From contig NW_019028983.1 of the NCBI RefSeq assembly GCF_002105155.1, positions 708,001 through 772,000 on the forward strand: DNA of 64,000 nucleotides. The letters are read 5' to 3'. Shown here one piece after another: positions 39,250-51,375 of the stretch (the first letter of the stretch is position 1; the number at the start of each line of letters is the position of its first letter). The position numbers and the translations under genes were made by a program. The notes below the pieces were generated by a model. It did no database searches. It saw only the letters and a program-made list of their open reading frames with translations, and was not told the DNA's origin. Origin of the DNA: Lobosporangium transversale (taxonomy: Eukaryota > Mortierellomycota > Mortierellomycetes > Mortierellales > Mortierellaceae).

Positions 39250-40663
39250 ATGACATTCTCAGACAGTGTATCCGCAGGCAACCCTCAGGCTGCTGGCACT
39301 ATCTATGTCCAAGGCGTTCCAACGCAGGAGACCCGGTTGACCCTCGGAGGATCGCTAAGCGTCTCCCCTATGGCTATCGGCACTTGGTCCTGGGGAGTAA
39401 GTACATGGAATTTAACCAAATACGATAGTGAAAGGACGCTATTTTTCTGATGCTTTCTTTTTACTCATTAGCATTTCTATTTTTTATCATGAATGAATAA
39501 TGTATAAATAAAGGATTCAAAGTGGGGATATACGCCCGAGATGTTCAAGGATATTGCAGCCACTTGGGATACCTTGCAAGATACTGAGGTTGGCATCAAT
39601 TTTTTTGACACGGCCGAGATTTATGGCAAAGGAGAGTCTGAGAGGATTATCGGCAAATTTTTGAAGAAATCGAAGGAAGAAGGAAAGATCCTGCCGGTGA
39701 TCGCCACAAAATTCGTCCCTCTTCCTTGGAGATTAAGGTTAAAAAAAAAAAAAAAAAAAAAAAAACTCGAGATTCTCCTGATGAAACAATATTAACGCTT
39801 TTTCTTGGAAAAACTTTTGAATAGATTTCCAAGCTCGCTTCTGACCTCTCTTAAAGCGTCAATGGAGCGCCTTGGTGTTGATGTGGTTGACTTGTATCAA
39901 ATCCATGGACCAATTTCTTTGAGAAGCATTGAGGTTATTGGTAATATACAACTGAACATGGTTGGAGTGCTTGACATTTGCTGTAACGTAACCTTTGTCT
40001 AGGGAGGTATATATGATGCTAATTCTGAGATATGATGAACAACTAGCCGATTCGCTTGCTGAAGCTGTTAAACTTGGAATAGTAAAAAGTGTAGGTGTTT
40101 CCAACTATTCAATTTCTGAACTGACCCGTATGCATGCTGCTCTTGCTAAGCATGGCATCCAGTTAGCTTCGAATCAAGTTGAATTCTCGCTATTAAGGAG
40201 ATATCCGGAGACCTCAGGATTGATCGCCAAGTGCCACGAACTTGGAGTAGCCGTTATGTCCTATTCACCTTTGGGAATGGGTCGTTTGACCGGAAAATAC
40301 AATGCTGAGAATCCTCCTCCCTCTGGTCGCTATTTCTCTGATTACCCTATGGAAGAGCTGGCTCCTTTACTCTCTGTAATGGAAAGCATTGCCAAAAAGC
40401 ATAACAAACCCATGAGTGCTGGTAAGTTGTATGAAAAAAAATTGAGGGATATTATTACGTATACATCTCTAACGCTTTACAAAAAAGTTGCTCTCAACTA
40501 CAATATCTGTAAAGGTACAATTCCTCTAGCAGGAGCAAGGAACCCTCAACAGGCTCGCCAGAATGCCCAGGCTCTTGGTTGGAGGCTCTCCGAAGAAGAA
40601 ATTGCGGAGCTTGACGGTGTCGCTCGCATCGGCAGGACCACACTTTTCTGGCAGCACGGATAG
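39250..40663 (+). CDS. Aldo/keto reductase, NADPH-dependent
   Basis: Five exons: 39250-39396, 39514-39737, 39825-39940, 40047-40421 and 40488-40663, giving 345 residues. It is a TIM-barrel oxidoreductase that reduces aldehydes and ketones in the cytosol. The catalytic tetrad is visible: D81 in FFDTAEIYG, Y86, K115 in ATKF and H151 in QIHG. The NADPH-side blocks are GVSNYS and IPLAGARNPQQA. The pattern LGGSLSVSPMAIGTWSWG and the substitution of IPLAGAR for the usual IPG resemble plant and cyanobacterial pyridoxal reductase-like enzymes, so a vitamin B6 role is possible but unproven. Exon 4 was set at the acceptor at 40044-40046, because only that one restores the family sequence VIADSLAEAVKLG. 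Intron 2 has a poly-A run right after its weak GTTAAA donor. Confidence 0.9.
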
Positions 40664-41829
40664 GCTCAGTCAGGGTTGTCAATACTAGTGAATGAACTTA
40701 GTTAACTTTTGATAATAGGAGTACAGCACAATCTTGGCTGAATTACATCATTGAAATCCAGCAAGAAGCGCTTACTCGCTTTATTTTGCACTCAGGCTGA
40801 AATTAATAAAACAGTTGCGAGAACCGTTGATACAGAAAGCGACATTGCAAGTTATGCACTATATATGGTCTTAAGAGGAGGGACGTGGCCCTTTCGCGCT
40901 TTGCACATGAGCAGATAAATTCGAGCACGTTGAATTCGACTTTGGTCCTCTTCTGGAGAGCATTATCTCGTTAGATTTACTGCACCAGCTGGGCGAGATG
41001 AAGAGGCCAGCGCTCGAGCGTTCGAAGAGTGTGAAGAAGGATTTATGGACCTAGAGAAGGAATTGGGCCGTATATAGCATATAATCGAAAAAAGAGAACG
41101 CGTACATGAAGGATATGTAAGGCTCAATTGTATGAGTGAGAGCACTGTTTGTTTTTGAGTCAAAAAATACTACTACACCCTTCAACTTCCATGACATTAG
41201 GGGTGCATTTGTTGCGGTCGATAAAGTCATACAGTTTTCTTGATATTGACAAAAAAAAAAAAAAAAAAAAAAGATGTTCGAGACTGCTAATTGAGAACAA
41301 AGTCGATAAAGAGTGACAGATTTGAGCAAAATTCATTTCGCTAGATTGACTGTGCAACAATGCAATCGAGGACCAATTCTCATCCGTTAGAATTGAATTT
41401 TTGGGTCGACATCGACTTCTTTGTCACATATTTTGAAGATTCATGCTTGACAATAATGCAGAGAAGGAAGAAATGACAGTGCATCCTTGGCAACAGCCTA
41501 AGAAGATATCCTTCAAAGGAGAAGAAAAAAAGAGAAAGAAACGAGTGTGTTTTCGTTATGCCTGATAAAGGCACATGGGAAGAGACAACAGCCCAAGATG
41601 GATGCTAATATTATTGATTTAGAATTAATTATAAGTCGAATCTGTCTGCGCAGATGAACATGCACAAAAATACAAAATTGCATAAACAATTGCACGCACG
41701 CATAAGATTGATCGGAAGAGTCCAGCAAGCGAATCATAAATAATCCGAGAAGTTTGCCAAACAAGTTTTTTGCACCAACTTCATTTGATTACTGTTCCAC
41801 AATTTATTTTCTGCCCTTTGGCGTCTTTG

Positions 41830-41861
<32 letters not shown>

Positions 41862-42134
41862 TCTGTCATCGCACACTTTCATTCTTTCATTCCCTTCATT
41901 ACCTCCTTCAATCACCTCCCTTCACCCTTCACTTCCATCAATAGCTTCCCTTTCCTCTCTTTTATTCCTCCAACTCTTCTCACTCCCCTCACTCCTTTAA
42001 AGGCATCTACACCCCATAATCTGTCGTTGCTAAAACGGACTGTCTGAGCATAGCCTCACTCTTTCCTCTTTCCTGCAGACAGATTTTTCTCCCCCTGTCT
42101 CATTCTATTGCACTTGATCTACTACAGTGTAGCC
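40664..42134. promoter_or_regulatory. Spacer with A30 run and CT-rich ABCA promoter
   Basis: There is no supported gene in 1.5 kb. A run of about 22 A lies near 41251-41272 and one of 30 A at 41830-41859. A strongly CT-rich block at 41866-42000 precedes the ABC transporter ATG at 42135. Short frames at 40963-41764 have no recognisable domain. Confidence 0.55.
41830..41859. repeat. A30 homopolymer upstream of ABC transporter
   Basis: Thirty A sit immediately before the CT-rich block upstream of the ABC transporter. Such dA:dT tracts exclude nucleosomes in fungi, so a promoter role is plausible. Confidence 0.8.
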
Positions 42135-45100
42135 ATGACCAGCACAAAAGATATCAACGACCCTTTACAGTGTGGCCAAGACGAGGGTACTATGTTATAC
42201 ATGATGCTGGCGTCTGTGGCTATTCTTTTTTCCTTTTACTCATTTCTTGATTTTAAGCTCACATTTGTCTTTTCTCTCGGTTTTCGGTTAAACTTGTTTT
42301 TTAATAGTCAGTAGTAATGATACACAGATCGTTGCCTACAATAGCCCCAGCCACGATCTTGAGCATTCACCCAAGACAGGTCGCAAATCCTATCAATTTC
42401 GAGCTCTGGTATGAATGTGGTCTTGTTGAGCTTGCTCCATCGTATTGTCCATTATATTTATTATACACTTCAATCTTTCACGAGCTGATCATTCCTTTAA
42501 ATCTATATGATTTTCAATAGGGAAGAAAAACTCTCTCTTTTCAACGTCGTCAAGTATTTGTTAATGTCTGCTGCATTGGTTTGTGTCCGATCTTAATGGT
42601 CATAATCGCTGGAGCCATGGGCATTGGAATCACAGCCCTGATCAATAATCTAGGCAATCCATCAGGTAATATGGCGATGGTGTGGATGTAAAATGAATGA
42701 ATAGCATTTCTTAGATTTCATTGAAAAGCCTATATGCATCTCAATTGTGGGTGACGTCTACTCAACTTATTTGGTTGCTTTCATGGTTTAGATTATCTGC
42801 TGTGCTCTGATGTAGATGCCATGACCCCACGTGGTTTTCCACTGGTACCATCCTTTTCAAAAGAGATTGTCGATTTCCCTTCGTCACTAGGATCATCTAT
42901 ACCCAATGCTCCTGCAGATAAAACCATTAAACACGTCAATTGGTACATTGTCCCCGGTCGTCTTGGCTTTGGAAGCTCGCCCACCATCTCCGCCGATAGT
43001 TGTGTGTGGTGGTTCGAGAAAGATTACCCCTATTCTAGTCCCTATGCCAAGGACCCCAATATCACCTCTCCTGGTGCCAATCTGGACAGTACCTATAAGG
43101 CACAGCCTAAGGGCGGATGGTTGGGCTCCGCGCAGCTGATTGCACCTATCGAGTTGACGGCACAGCAAACATATCCTTGGCTTCTGACAGCTGATGAAAC
43201 TGGAGGGCTTGCAGGAACGCGACCTAAACAACCTCAGGTGGATGCAAAGTCAGGAAATCTAACGGGTCAGCCTTTCGGTACAGGCCTCTTGGGAGGCATG
43301 GAAACGCGCTACTATACTAATATCACTGTGGATCCTAGTGTTGGATTTCCGGCTCTTACAGGATTCCAAGCAGTACCATACTACCAAAAAGCCTCCCAAT
43401 CGGAAGATGCTAAAGATGTTGATGAAGCGCTAACCAATCAGATTAGGAATTTGATTGAAGGTTTGGCGCGCGTAGACAAGTCTGCCATCCGCGCCAAGGA
43501 CCCCACACCAGAGCAACGCATCAAATACTATTCAGATATTGGCACATTAGTGCAAGGAATGCCCATTGGAGCAGTTGTATTTAATACTATTGATACTACA
43601 GCTAGAAAGTTCGGTTATACCCTTCAAATTGGCAAGGATATTCGTCTTTCACAAGCGGCAAACTATCCTGATCGGGGCTTCCGTCTGATGCAGCAGCACA
43701 CCTCACTTACTGCCGCCATCTGTAAGTTTTTTATTTATTTATTTATTAAAATGAGGGACTCTTCAATTGGAAGCTAATAAGGGTTGATTCGTGGAAATAT
43801 ACTACAGTGAAATCATCACCCACTGCCAATGCAACCAAGATCACTCATGGCTTCCGTGGGATGCCCCAATTGTTCACAACAAAGGCGGAGATCCCAATCG
43901 CCTCCTTGGTTGGAAGGATCTTGTATCCATTTGGAGTATCGTTTTTGTTGCCCATTTTTGTCATTACTCTAGTCAAGGAAAAAGAAGATCGTATTCTCGT
44001 GATGATGAAAATGGTATGTAGTCATCTAAATTTAGGCGCAGATAGATGCTTACTTCATATAATTGATCTGCATACTTATCTATGGTAATCTTTCATCTAT
44101 ATTGGCGTGTAGAGTGGACTCAAGTCAATCACATACTACGTCGCCCACTATATCCATTTCTATATCTTGCACATCCTTTCTTCGTTAATGTTCATCATCG
44201 CAGGTATAGCGTTCCGCATGCCTTTCTTTACTAAGGTCGACCCTGGTGTTTTTATCCTTCTTTTCTTTTTTTGGGGTCATGTCCAAATCGCACTCGCTTT
44301 TTTCCTCTCATGCTTCTTCAGCAAATCTCGAACTGCTCTTGTGATTGTCTTCCTGCTCGTACTCTGTGGCGTTATCGTATCGCTTGCAACTGAAAACATC
44401 TTTCAAAATGACCCTGCACCCATCGGATACTTTGTGTGGCCAGCTTTTGCATTCTATAGAGCATTGTCTGTCATTAATCGATCCAGCTATGACAGCGCAT
44501 ATCAGCCATACAAAATGTCGGATCTCAAGGGGTCGGATGAAGTTTTTCAGGTCATAATTGCAATGATCATTGAAACATTTGTGTTTTTAGCCTTGGCATT
44601 CTATTTGACCGAGGTCTTTCCTACAGAATTTGGTGTCCGTCAGCCATGGCATTTTATCATATCAAAGCCTTTTAAACGACTTTTCAAGAAAAAGAGGGAG
44701 CAGAATGATGTGGAGGGGCAAGTTCGACAGGATAATATAGGATCGATGCGTGAAAGGGTGCAAGGCGAGATCCCTTTGGATCCTGAGGAAGTCAAATACG
44801 AAGATGATGATGTGAAGAAGGAACGGACGCGCGTCTTGCACGACGAATATTCGCCTGATTGTCCATTGGTGATGAAAAATATGCGCAAGATCTATCCATC
44901 GAACAAGAAGCTGGCAGTTAAGAATGTTACCTTTGCCGTTGATAAAAATACCATATTCGGCTTGCTTGGACCTAATGGTGCAGGAAAGACGTCGTTAATC
45001 CATATCTTGACGGGTCTTTATGAACCTACACAAGGATGGGCACGTTTGGCAGGTTATGAATTAGATACAGAAATCAAAGATGTTTACCGCAACATTGGGA

Positions 45101-45922
45101 TTTGCCCTCAGCATGATATTTTGTGGGATGACCTGGTAAGCAACGCTTTTTGGATTGAATCTTGTATTAGAATCAAGATCTGCTGTTCAATCAGGGGAGG
45201 ATGTGCTAAAAGGGTCTTTTCTTGTTTGTATTATGCTATATTAGACTGTTGGGGAACACCTTTACTTTTATGCACGTCTAAAGGGCGTGGCTGCTGTAGA
45301 TGAGCGTGCTGCCGTTCTATCATCGCTGAATGCAGTTTCGCTTGTTCCGTTCGAGGATCGTTTAACTAAAGGACTAAGTGGGGGAGAAAAACGTCGTCTG
45401 TCGATTGCCATTGCGCTGGTTGGTAATCCAGGCATTGTGTTCTTGGACGAACCTACGACGGGTCTTGACATTTCTGTCCGGCGCCTCATCTGGGATATCG
45501 TCTTCAACGCAAAGCAAGGGCGGACGATTATATTGACAACACACTCCATGGAGGAAGCTGAAGTGCTCTGCTCCAGAATTGGCATTATGGCTAAGGGAAC
45601 ACTACGCTGCATTGGAAATCAGATTCGACTCAAGGATCTATATGGGCGTGGATTCAAAATCACATTCGCTAGCAAACCCGAAAATACAGAACGGGCATCG
45701 CATTACATATCATCCTTGCTTCCTCCAAATTCTAAGAGGCTTGACTCGTTTGTGACCTCTGAGTCATGGGAGTTCGACAATTCGCCTGGATTAATTCAAC
45801 GTCTGTTTGAGGAGATTGAAGCCCATAAACATGAGCATGGTATCGATGACTGGGGCCTGAGTCAGACAACTCTGGAGGAAGTCTTCTTGAGAATCATCCA
45901 AGAGGAGGATGCTGACGCATAA
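42135..45922 (+). CDS. ABCA-type half ABC transporter
   Basis: Seven exons: 42135-42186, 42308-42408, 42521-42665, 42792-43721, 43808-44013, 44113-45135 and 45245-45922, giving 1044 residues. The order is a first helix (about residues 70-95), a large extracytoplasmic loop (about 100-440), a block of about five or six helices (about 445-660), then one nucleotide-binding domain. Walker A is GPNGAGKT (764-771), the Q-loop block is ICPQHDILWDDL, the signature is LSGGEK (863-868) and Walker B is FLDEPTTGLD (D887, E888). Later comes TTHSMEEAEVLCSRIGIMAKG, typical of subfamily A. ABCA proteins move lipids across membranes. Animal members are full-length with two halves, while half-size ABCA proteins occur in Dictyostelium and plants. 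Most Dikarya lack this subfamily. Substrate and dimer partner cannot be read. Confidence 0.9.
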
Positions 45923-46102
45923 ATGAAAACGACATTTTATACCAGATGACAACCATCCAATTGTTGTAGGATTGTAGCTCTATCATTCTAAAAAAAGTTA
46001 TGCAAAATAGACAACACTCAATGTGGCTGAGTATTCTGAGTATTTATATGGATCACAAAGGGTGAATTGCCAAGCCAATGAACTCATTCTGTCTCGAATG
46101 GA

Positions 46103-48955
46103 ATGGAGCAAGGAATCGAAGCGCAAGCACAAGAGATTCTGGAATTCTTAGAGACGTGTAGCCAACAGAGGTAGGTATGCTAAAATCGCGTTTATAATAA
46201 ACATTAATTGCAAAAGATAAAACAATCTTGCTTTATACATGTTGAATGATCACACCCATAACATTAATAAACCAAATAAAATAAAATAGTCGCGCATACT
46301 CTACGTCTAAACTTACATCGTGTTTCGAGGATCTGCAAAGTTTTTTGGAGCAAGTGCAACCTATCCTTGAATTGAATGAGGATGGACAAGACCACTATCA
46401 CAGTATACCGGACCTGTATCCAACTCTGGGGAAACTGCTTGTGCGCCTTTGCAAGAATCCGGTTATTTTGTCTTCAAAAAAGTTGGCGGATTTGATTTCT
46501 CAGTCTATATGCAAATATTCAGGGCAGCACCCACATGCCATTAGCAAAACCACCATCGCCACCACTATCACTGGTACGAATACGGAGTATATTAATAAGA
46601 ATGGTCTATCGGCATATGGAAATGTTTTCAGCCAAGATCATAGTAAACAAGAATCCTCACCAAAAAAGATATGGTTTGCAGCCAGACTTCGTGACATATT
46701 TGCTCAGTCGCCCTCTGATTTATTTGAGGGCGAGTATGGTACGACGACCCAGTTTGATAATGATGGAGCTGATAGTTGTAACAACGGTAGTCAGAGTAGG
46801 AGCATGAATGCCGACATAAAGAATGAGAGAAAGGATTTTATGAGTATTTTCCAGGTATCTGAAAAGGATATTAAGCAGCAGCGGCTTGAGGAAACAATTG
46901 AGGGCATGTCTAGAATCCTACAGGGTCTCCAGGAGGTTATGAACCATAAATCAATGACAACTACGTTCCTAGAGTCTATGGTAAAGTTTTGCAATGACTA
47001 GTTATTGCTATTGTTATTTTAGGAAAAAAACACCGCTAGTACTATGCATTTAATTATTTACTTTTTGACACTGGTAAATCTACAGGCTGAATGGACGCAA
47101 CAACTATCAGAGCTCTGTACTCCATTGGTGTCAAATCCACAAGCAAGGATGTTAGTTGAAGAAGTTATTAACTTTGCTTACATCTTGTATATCAAAATAT
47201 CGAGCGACTGTGCTCAATGGCTACGTACATCATACACTGTCGTCATTCTGAACCCTGGGTTCGTGAGACAAGTCTTGGCTTTATGGAATGATAACATCTA
47301 TAACAGCATCAATAATAATGACAAGCAAGCAAATACAAGGTTCTTCAGCCATAGGTTATTACGACGGTAAAAAAAAAAAAGGGAAATTGCTTAATGTTTA
47401 TTTTTTGTCTATTGTTTTAGATCTATTAATCTAGCATTTCCTTTCTTTCATCCTCTTGTTCTTGTTTTTTTTTTTTTTTTATTTTTTATTTTTTTTTTTT
47501 ATTTTTTATTTTTTATTTTTATTTTTTTATTTTCGTTCCCGTTGTTGTTGCTTCCGCTATTAGTCTATGTATTTTATCCCCTTTGGAGCGCCAGCAGTTA
47601 CTTATTCAAGTAACTGATCAGATAATGATAGGCGAGAGTGGTGCACAAAACAGAACATTCATTTTTCCGAGCCGCAAACATATTGTCGATAATACATTGA
47701 TGAAATCGCCCTTGTTCTTTTGCCTACAGGAAGGAGCAATCAAAAGCAATGACGATGATGACGATAGTATGGACGATGGCAATAGTGATGCTGCTAGCCT
47801 TATTAGAAAGGCTATATTGGAAGATATAGCAGGAATGGCGGAGGAAATCAATGATTGGAGATTCATGGCCGTATGTAGCATGCTAGTGGGGTGGATCTTG
47901 GTGCAGGGGAAGCAGCGACAGCACTACTTCAAGAAAGTTCAGCCTCATATGATCATTAAGAAGTTCAATCATGAATTAGGAAAGGGAGTCACAGCTTGTC
48001 CGCTTCAAACCATGCTGTCCTGTGTTTATGGTATTCTGGATTCAAAGGATACTCAGACCTTGGAGGACCATCATTCAGATATGATGGCTTTATTCTTAAC
48101 GGCCCAACATCAATATATCTTCTGTGGTGGGGGTCCCAGTCGATTGTTTTTACGAAGAAGACTAGCGCTCCTGGTAGGATCAGTCCTCGCTCAACGTGAT
48201 GGATATTTAGTTCATCAAATCCAGCAATATCTTAAGGATTCGATCTCCTCTCGCGGGAAAGAGGAAAGTGCTCTCGAGGAAAGGAATGTAGCATCACCAA
48301 CAAAAGCAGCAGTAAGAGCAGTAGCAGCAGTAGCACTAAAAGGAGAAGGAGAAGGAAGAGAGGAAAAAAAAGAGAAGGCTCTAGCGTCTTTTATAGCTGC
48401 AACCTTGGTAATGATATATGGGCCAGGGCAAGCATACGCAGATATGATTCTCGAGCAAACAGTACTTTTACTGCAGGAACTCAAGAGGATGTTTTTATCT
48501 CCTTTATCAAAGACGACAGCAGTAAAGTCGATTGAGCGCATTTTTCTCAATTACCAACCTATCTTCCGAACATATGCTCCTTTTGTGGTATATCTCGTTT
48601 GTGCTGTGGGGATCATGCTGGAATCGAGAAAAACGGAATGTTGGCAATTCATGGTAAGATTTATTTATTTATATTTATATCTTTTTTTATGTTGTGAGAT
48701 TTTTAAAAGCTAAAAGTGCAAGAGAGTCTTGATCATAACTTTTTTCATTTGGACTTGCAAAAAAAAAAAAAAAAAAATGAATCTTAATAGATTCAAATGG
48801 CGATTTCTGTGATGTGCGAGTCCAAGCCTGATAATGTCATTTTAACAAAATTTTTTCTGGCACTCTTCAGAGATTTGAGCGGGGATTTGAATTCATATAC
48901 ACTAGAACAAGCGCTGGATAACCTTGCAGCTGTAGAAACTGAAAAGAATGAATAG
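46103..48955 (+). CDS. Unrecognised helical protein, 764 residues
   Basis: Five exons: 46103-46170, 46290-46980, 47086-47366, 47564-48653 and 48791-48955, giving 764 residues. All junctions are GT..AG and in phase. I do not recognise the family. What can be seen is a mostly alpha-helical, Leu-rich chain. It has an early block LYPTLGKLLVRLCKNPV (about 70), an acidic stretch of Asp repeats (exon 4, about 47745-47785) and a charged KGEGEGREEKKEKA loop. Conserved-looking helical ends follow (FRTYAPFVVYLVCAVGIML, FFLALFRDLSGDL). The look is that of a HEAT/ARM-type scaffold. There is no signal peptide, membrane segment or catalytic motif. The stop lies 128 bases from the convergent 2-oxoglutarate dehydrogenase stop. 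Intron 3 is a nearly pure T/A repeat. Confidence 0.72.
47464..47533. repeat. (TTTTTTA)n tract in intron 3
   Basis: Seventy bases of T interrupted by single A every 5-12 bases, between the donor at 47367 and the acceptor at 47561-47563 of the unrecognised gene. Confidence 0.85.
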
Positions 48956-49083
48956 TGGTGGACGCTTAAACTTTGATCTTCAAAATAAAATTTTTATTTT
49001 GTTTGGTGAGATAAATACAAAAAGAACGAGAGAAAAGAGGATAGAGATGCAATTTCAATTACATTTTAGGTTTGGATAATCTA
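48956..49083. terminator. Convergent 3' ends with palindromic poly(A) region
   Basis: The spacer between two convergent stops contains an imperfect palindrome at about 48981-49001. It supplies AATAAA on the plus strand and, through TTTATT, AATAAA on the minus strand, so both transcripts could use the same 20 bases for 3' end formation. Confidence 0.6.
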
Positions 49084-51332
49084 TTAAAAGACAGGAACAC
49101 CTCCAACTACATCTGAAGGTTTCCTGGCCTCACCAGTTAAAGCCTCAGCCAAGAAGGCATACTCTTCGGCCAAATGGACCTTCTTGTTACCGGTGGCGAC
49201 AGAAGCAGAAGGCTCACGACCAGCATAACGAACTTCTTTGTTGGCATGGTTAGTAGTCTCACGAAGCGAGGTACGGATGCGTGGAGCAACATGGGCCCAA
49301 GCGCCCATGTTCAGAGGCTCCTCTTGACACCAAACAATCTCCGCGTTGGGATACTTGTCAGCGTACTCCTTGACTCTGTCATAGGGGAAGGGGTTCAACT
49401 GCTCAACGCGAGAAATAACTACATCATCAATCTTGTTCTGCTCACGAGCCTTGACCAAGGCGTAGTAGACTTGACCAGAGCAGAAAATGTGCTTCTTGAT
49501 CTTATCGGAGCTAACAAGGTTTTTATCATCAACCTCAGGGATAAAGCGTCGGAACTGAGTATCGCCAGTCATCTCCTCCAAAGAAGAGCGAGCCATAGGG
49601 TGACGCAACAACAACTTGGAGTTGAAGACGATCAAAGGTTTGCGGTAGTCCCGGTGAATCTGGCGACGGAGGACATGGAAGTAGTTGGCAGGAGTGGAGC
49701 AGTAGACCACTTGCATGTTGCAGTCCTGGTGTTGTCGCGAGAGCTTCTCTTCCGACGGGAACTGGTTGGGATTGTCATCACACATTTGGAGGTAACGCTC
49801 GATACGGGCACTAGAGTGCTCAGGACCCTGTCCATCATAACCATGGGGCAATAGCATGGTCAATCCTGTACGTTGGAGCCACTTCTTCTCTCCAGAGGCA
49901 ATAAACTGGTCGATGATACATTGAGCATTATTGGCAAAGTCTCCGAATTGAGCTTCCCAGAGAATAAGCGAGTTAGGGTTGACAAGTGAATATCCAAGCT
50001 CAAAGCCAAGGGCACCAAATTCGGAAAGTGACGAGTTGCTGACTGAGAAAGCAGCTTGACCGTGACCAAGATTCTTGAGAGGGACATGGAGCTTGTCAGT
50101 CTCCTGGTCGTGAAGGACAGCATGACGGTGCGAGAAAGTTCCACGTTCAACATCTTGACCAGCCAAACGGATGTGTTTGCCCTCTGAGAGCAAAGTGCCG
50201 AAAGCCAAGCCCTCGGCAGTGGCCCAATCAATGTTGGAGCCAGTCTCAATGGTCTTGGCACGAGCCTTCATGATGCGGGCCAAATTGGAGTGAATCTTGA
50301 AGCCAGGAGGATACGAGCTAATGGTATTTCCAACATGCTTCAGGGTCTCCATAGCAGCACCAGTGGGGAACGTGGGAAGAATTTCTGTAGCCAGCTCAGC
50401 AGGAGATTTGAATCCATGCCATGAGCTGGTCATCCATTCCTTAGGTTGGGCTTTGTAGTCCTTGCTCTTAGAATAGTTTTCCTCAAGAATGTCCCAGATG
50501 CGCTTCTTCATTTCGTTGATCTGCTCCTCCTTGAAAGAGCCTTCCTTGATGAGCTTATCAATGTAGTTATTTAAGGCGGGAGTCTGATGCTCAATAGCTT
50601 TGTACATGATGGGCTGAGTGAAGCTGGGTTGATCAGTCTCATTGTGTCCATGACGTCTGTAACAGACAAGATCAATAACAACATCGGTGTGGAATTCCTT
50701 GCGCCAGTCAGCAGCCAACTGATGAACAAAGTTGACAGCCTCGACATCATCAGCATTGACATGGAAGATAGGAGCGTTGATCGATTTTGCAATGTCGGTA
50801 CAGTAAGCAGTCGAACGAGCGAAGCGGGGGTCAGTGGTGAAGCCAATCTGGTTGTTGACAACAATGTGAATGGTACCTCCAGTCGAGTAAGCAGGCAAAT
50901 CCATGAATCCGAGGGTTTCATAGACGACGCCCTGTCCTGCAAAGGCAGCATCACCATGCAAAAGAACAGCGAGTGAGCGAGTTCTTTCTTTATCATCCAT
51001 GTAATGTTGAATGGCATGAGTCTTCCCGAGGACGACGCCATCTGCAGCTTCTAAATGCGAAGGGTTTGCGACCAAAGACAATTGAACGGGCTTGCCCGAG
51101 GGAGTAGGACGCTCATAATTCATCCCCAAGTGGTACTTGACATCTCCAGAGAATCCGTCCTGAGCAGAATTACCACTAAATTCTGAGAAGATGGACTCGT
51201 GGGGTTTGCGTACAACATTGGACAAAACGTTGAGACGACCACGATGAGGCATTCCCATGACAATAGACTCGACACCATGCTCGACAGATCGATCAATCTA
51301 TGCAGATCCAAAGAATAATTGGTTGATTAAAT

Positions 51333-51375
<43 letters not shown>

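Noticed and set aside
43741-44088. Frames across the ABCA exon 5/6 junction as separate small genes
   Set aside because: They are read-through of introns and other frames. The spliced ABCA model explains the region in phase.
49174-49854. 226-codon plus-strand frame opposite KGD1
   Set aside because: It is a shadow of the long KGD1 exon, with no recognisable domain.
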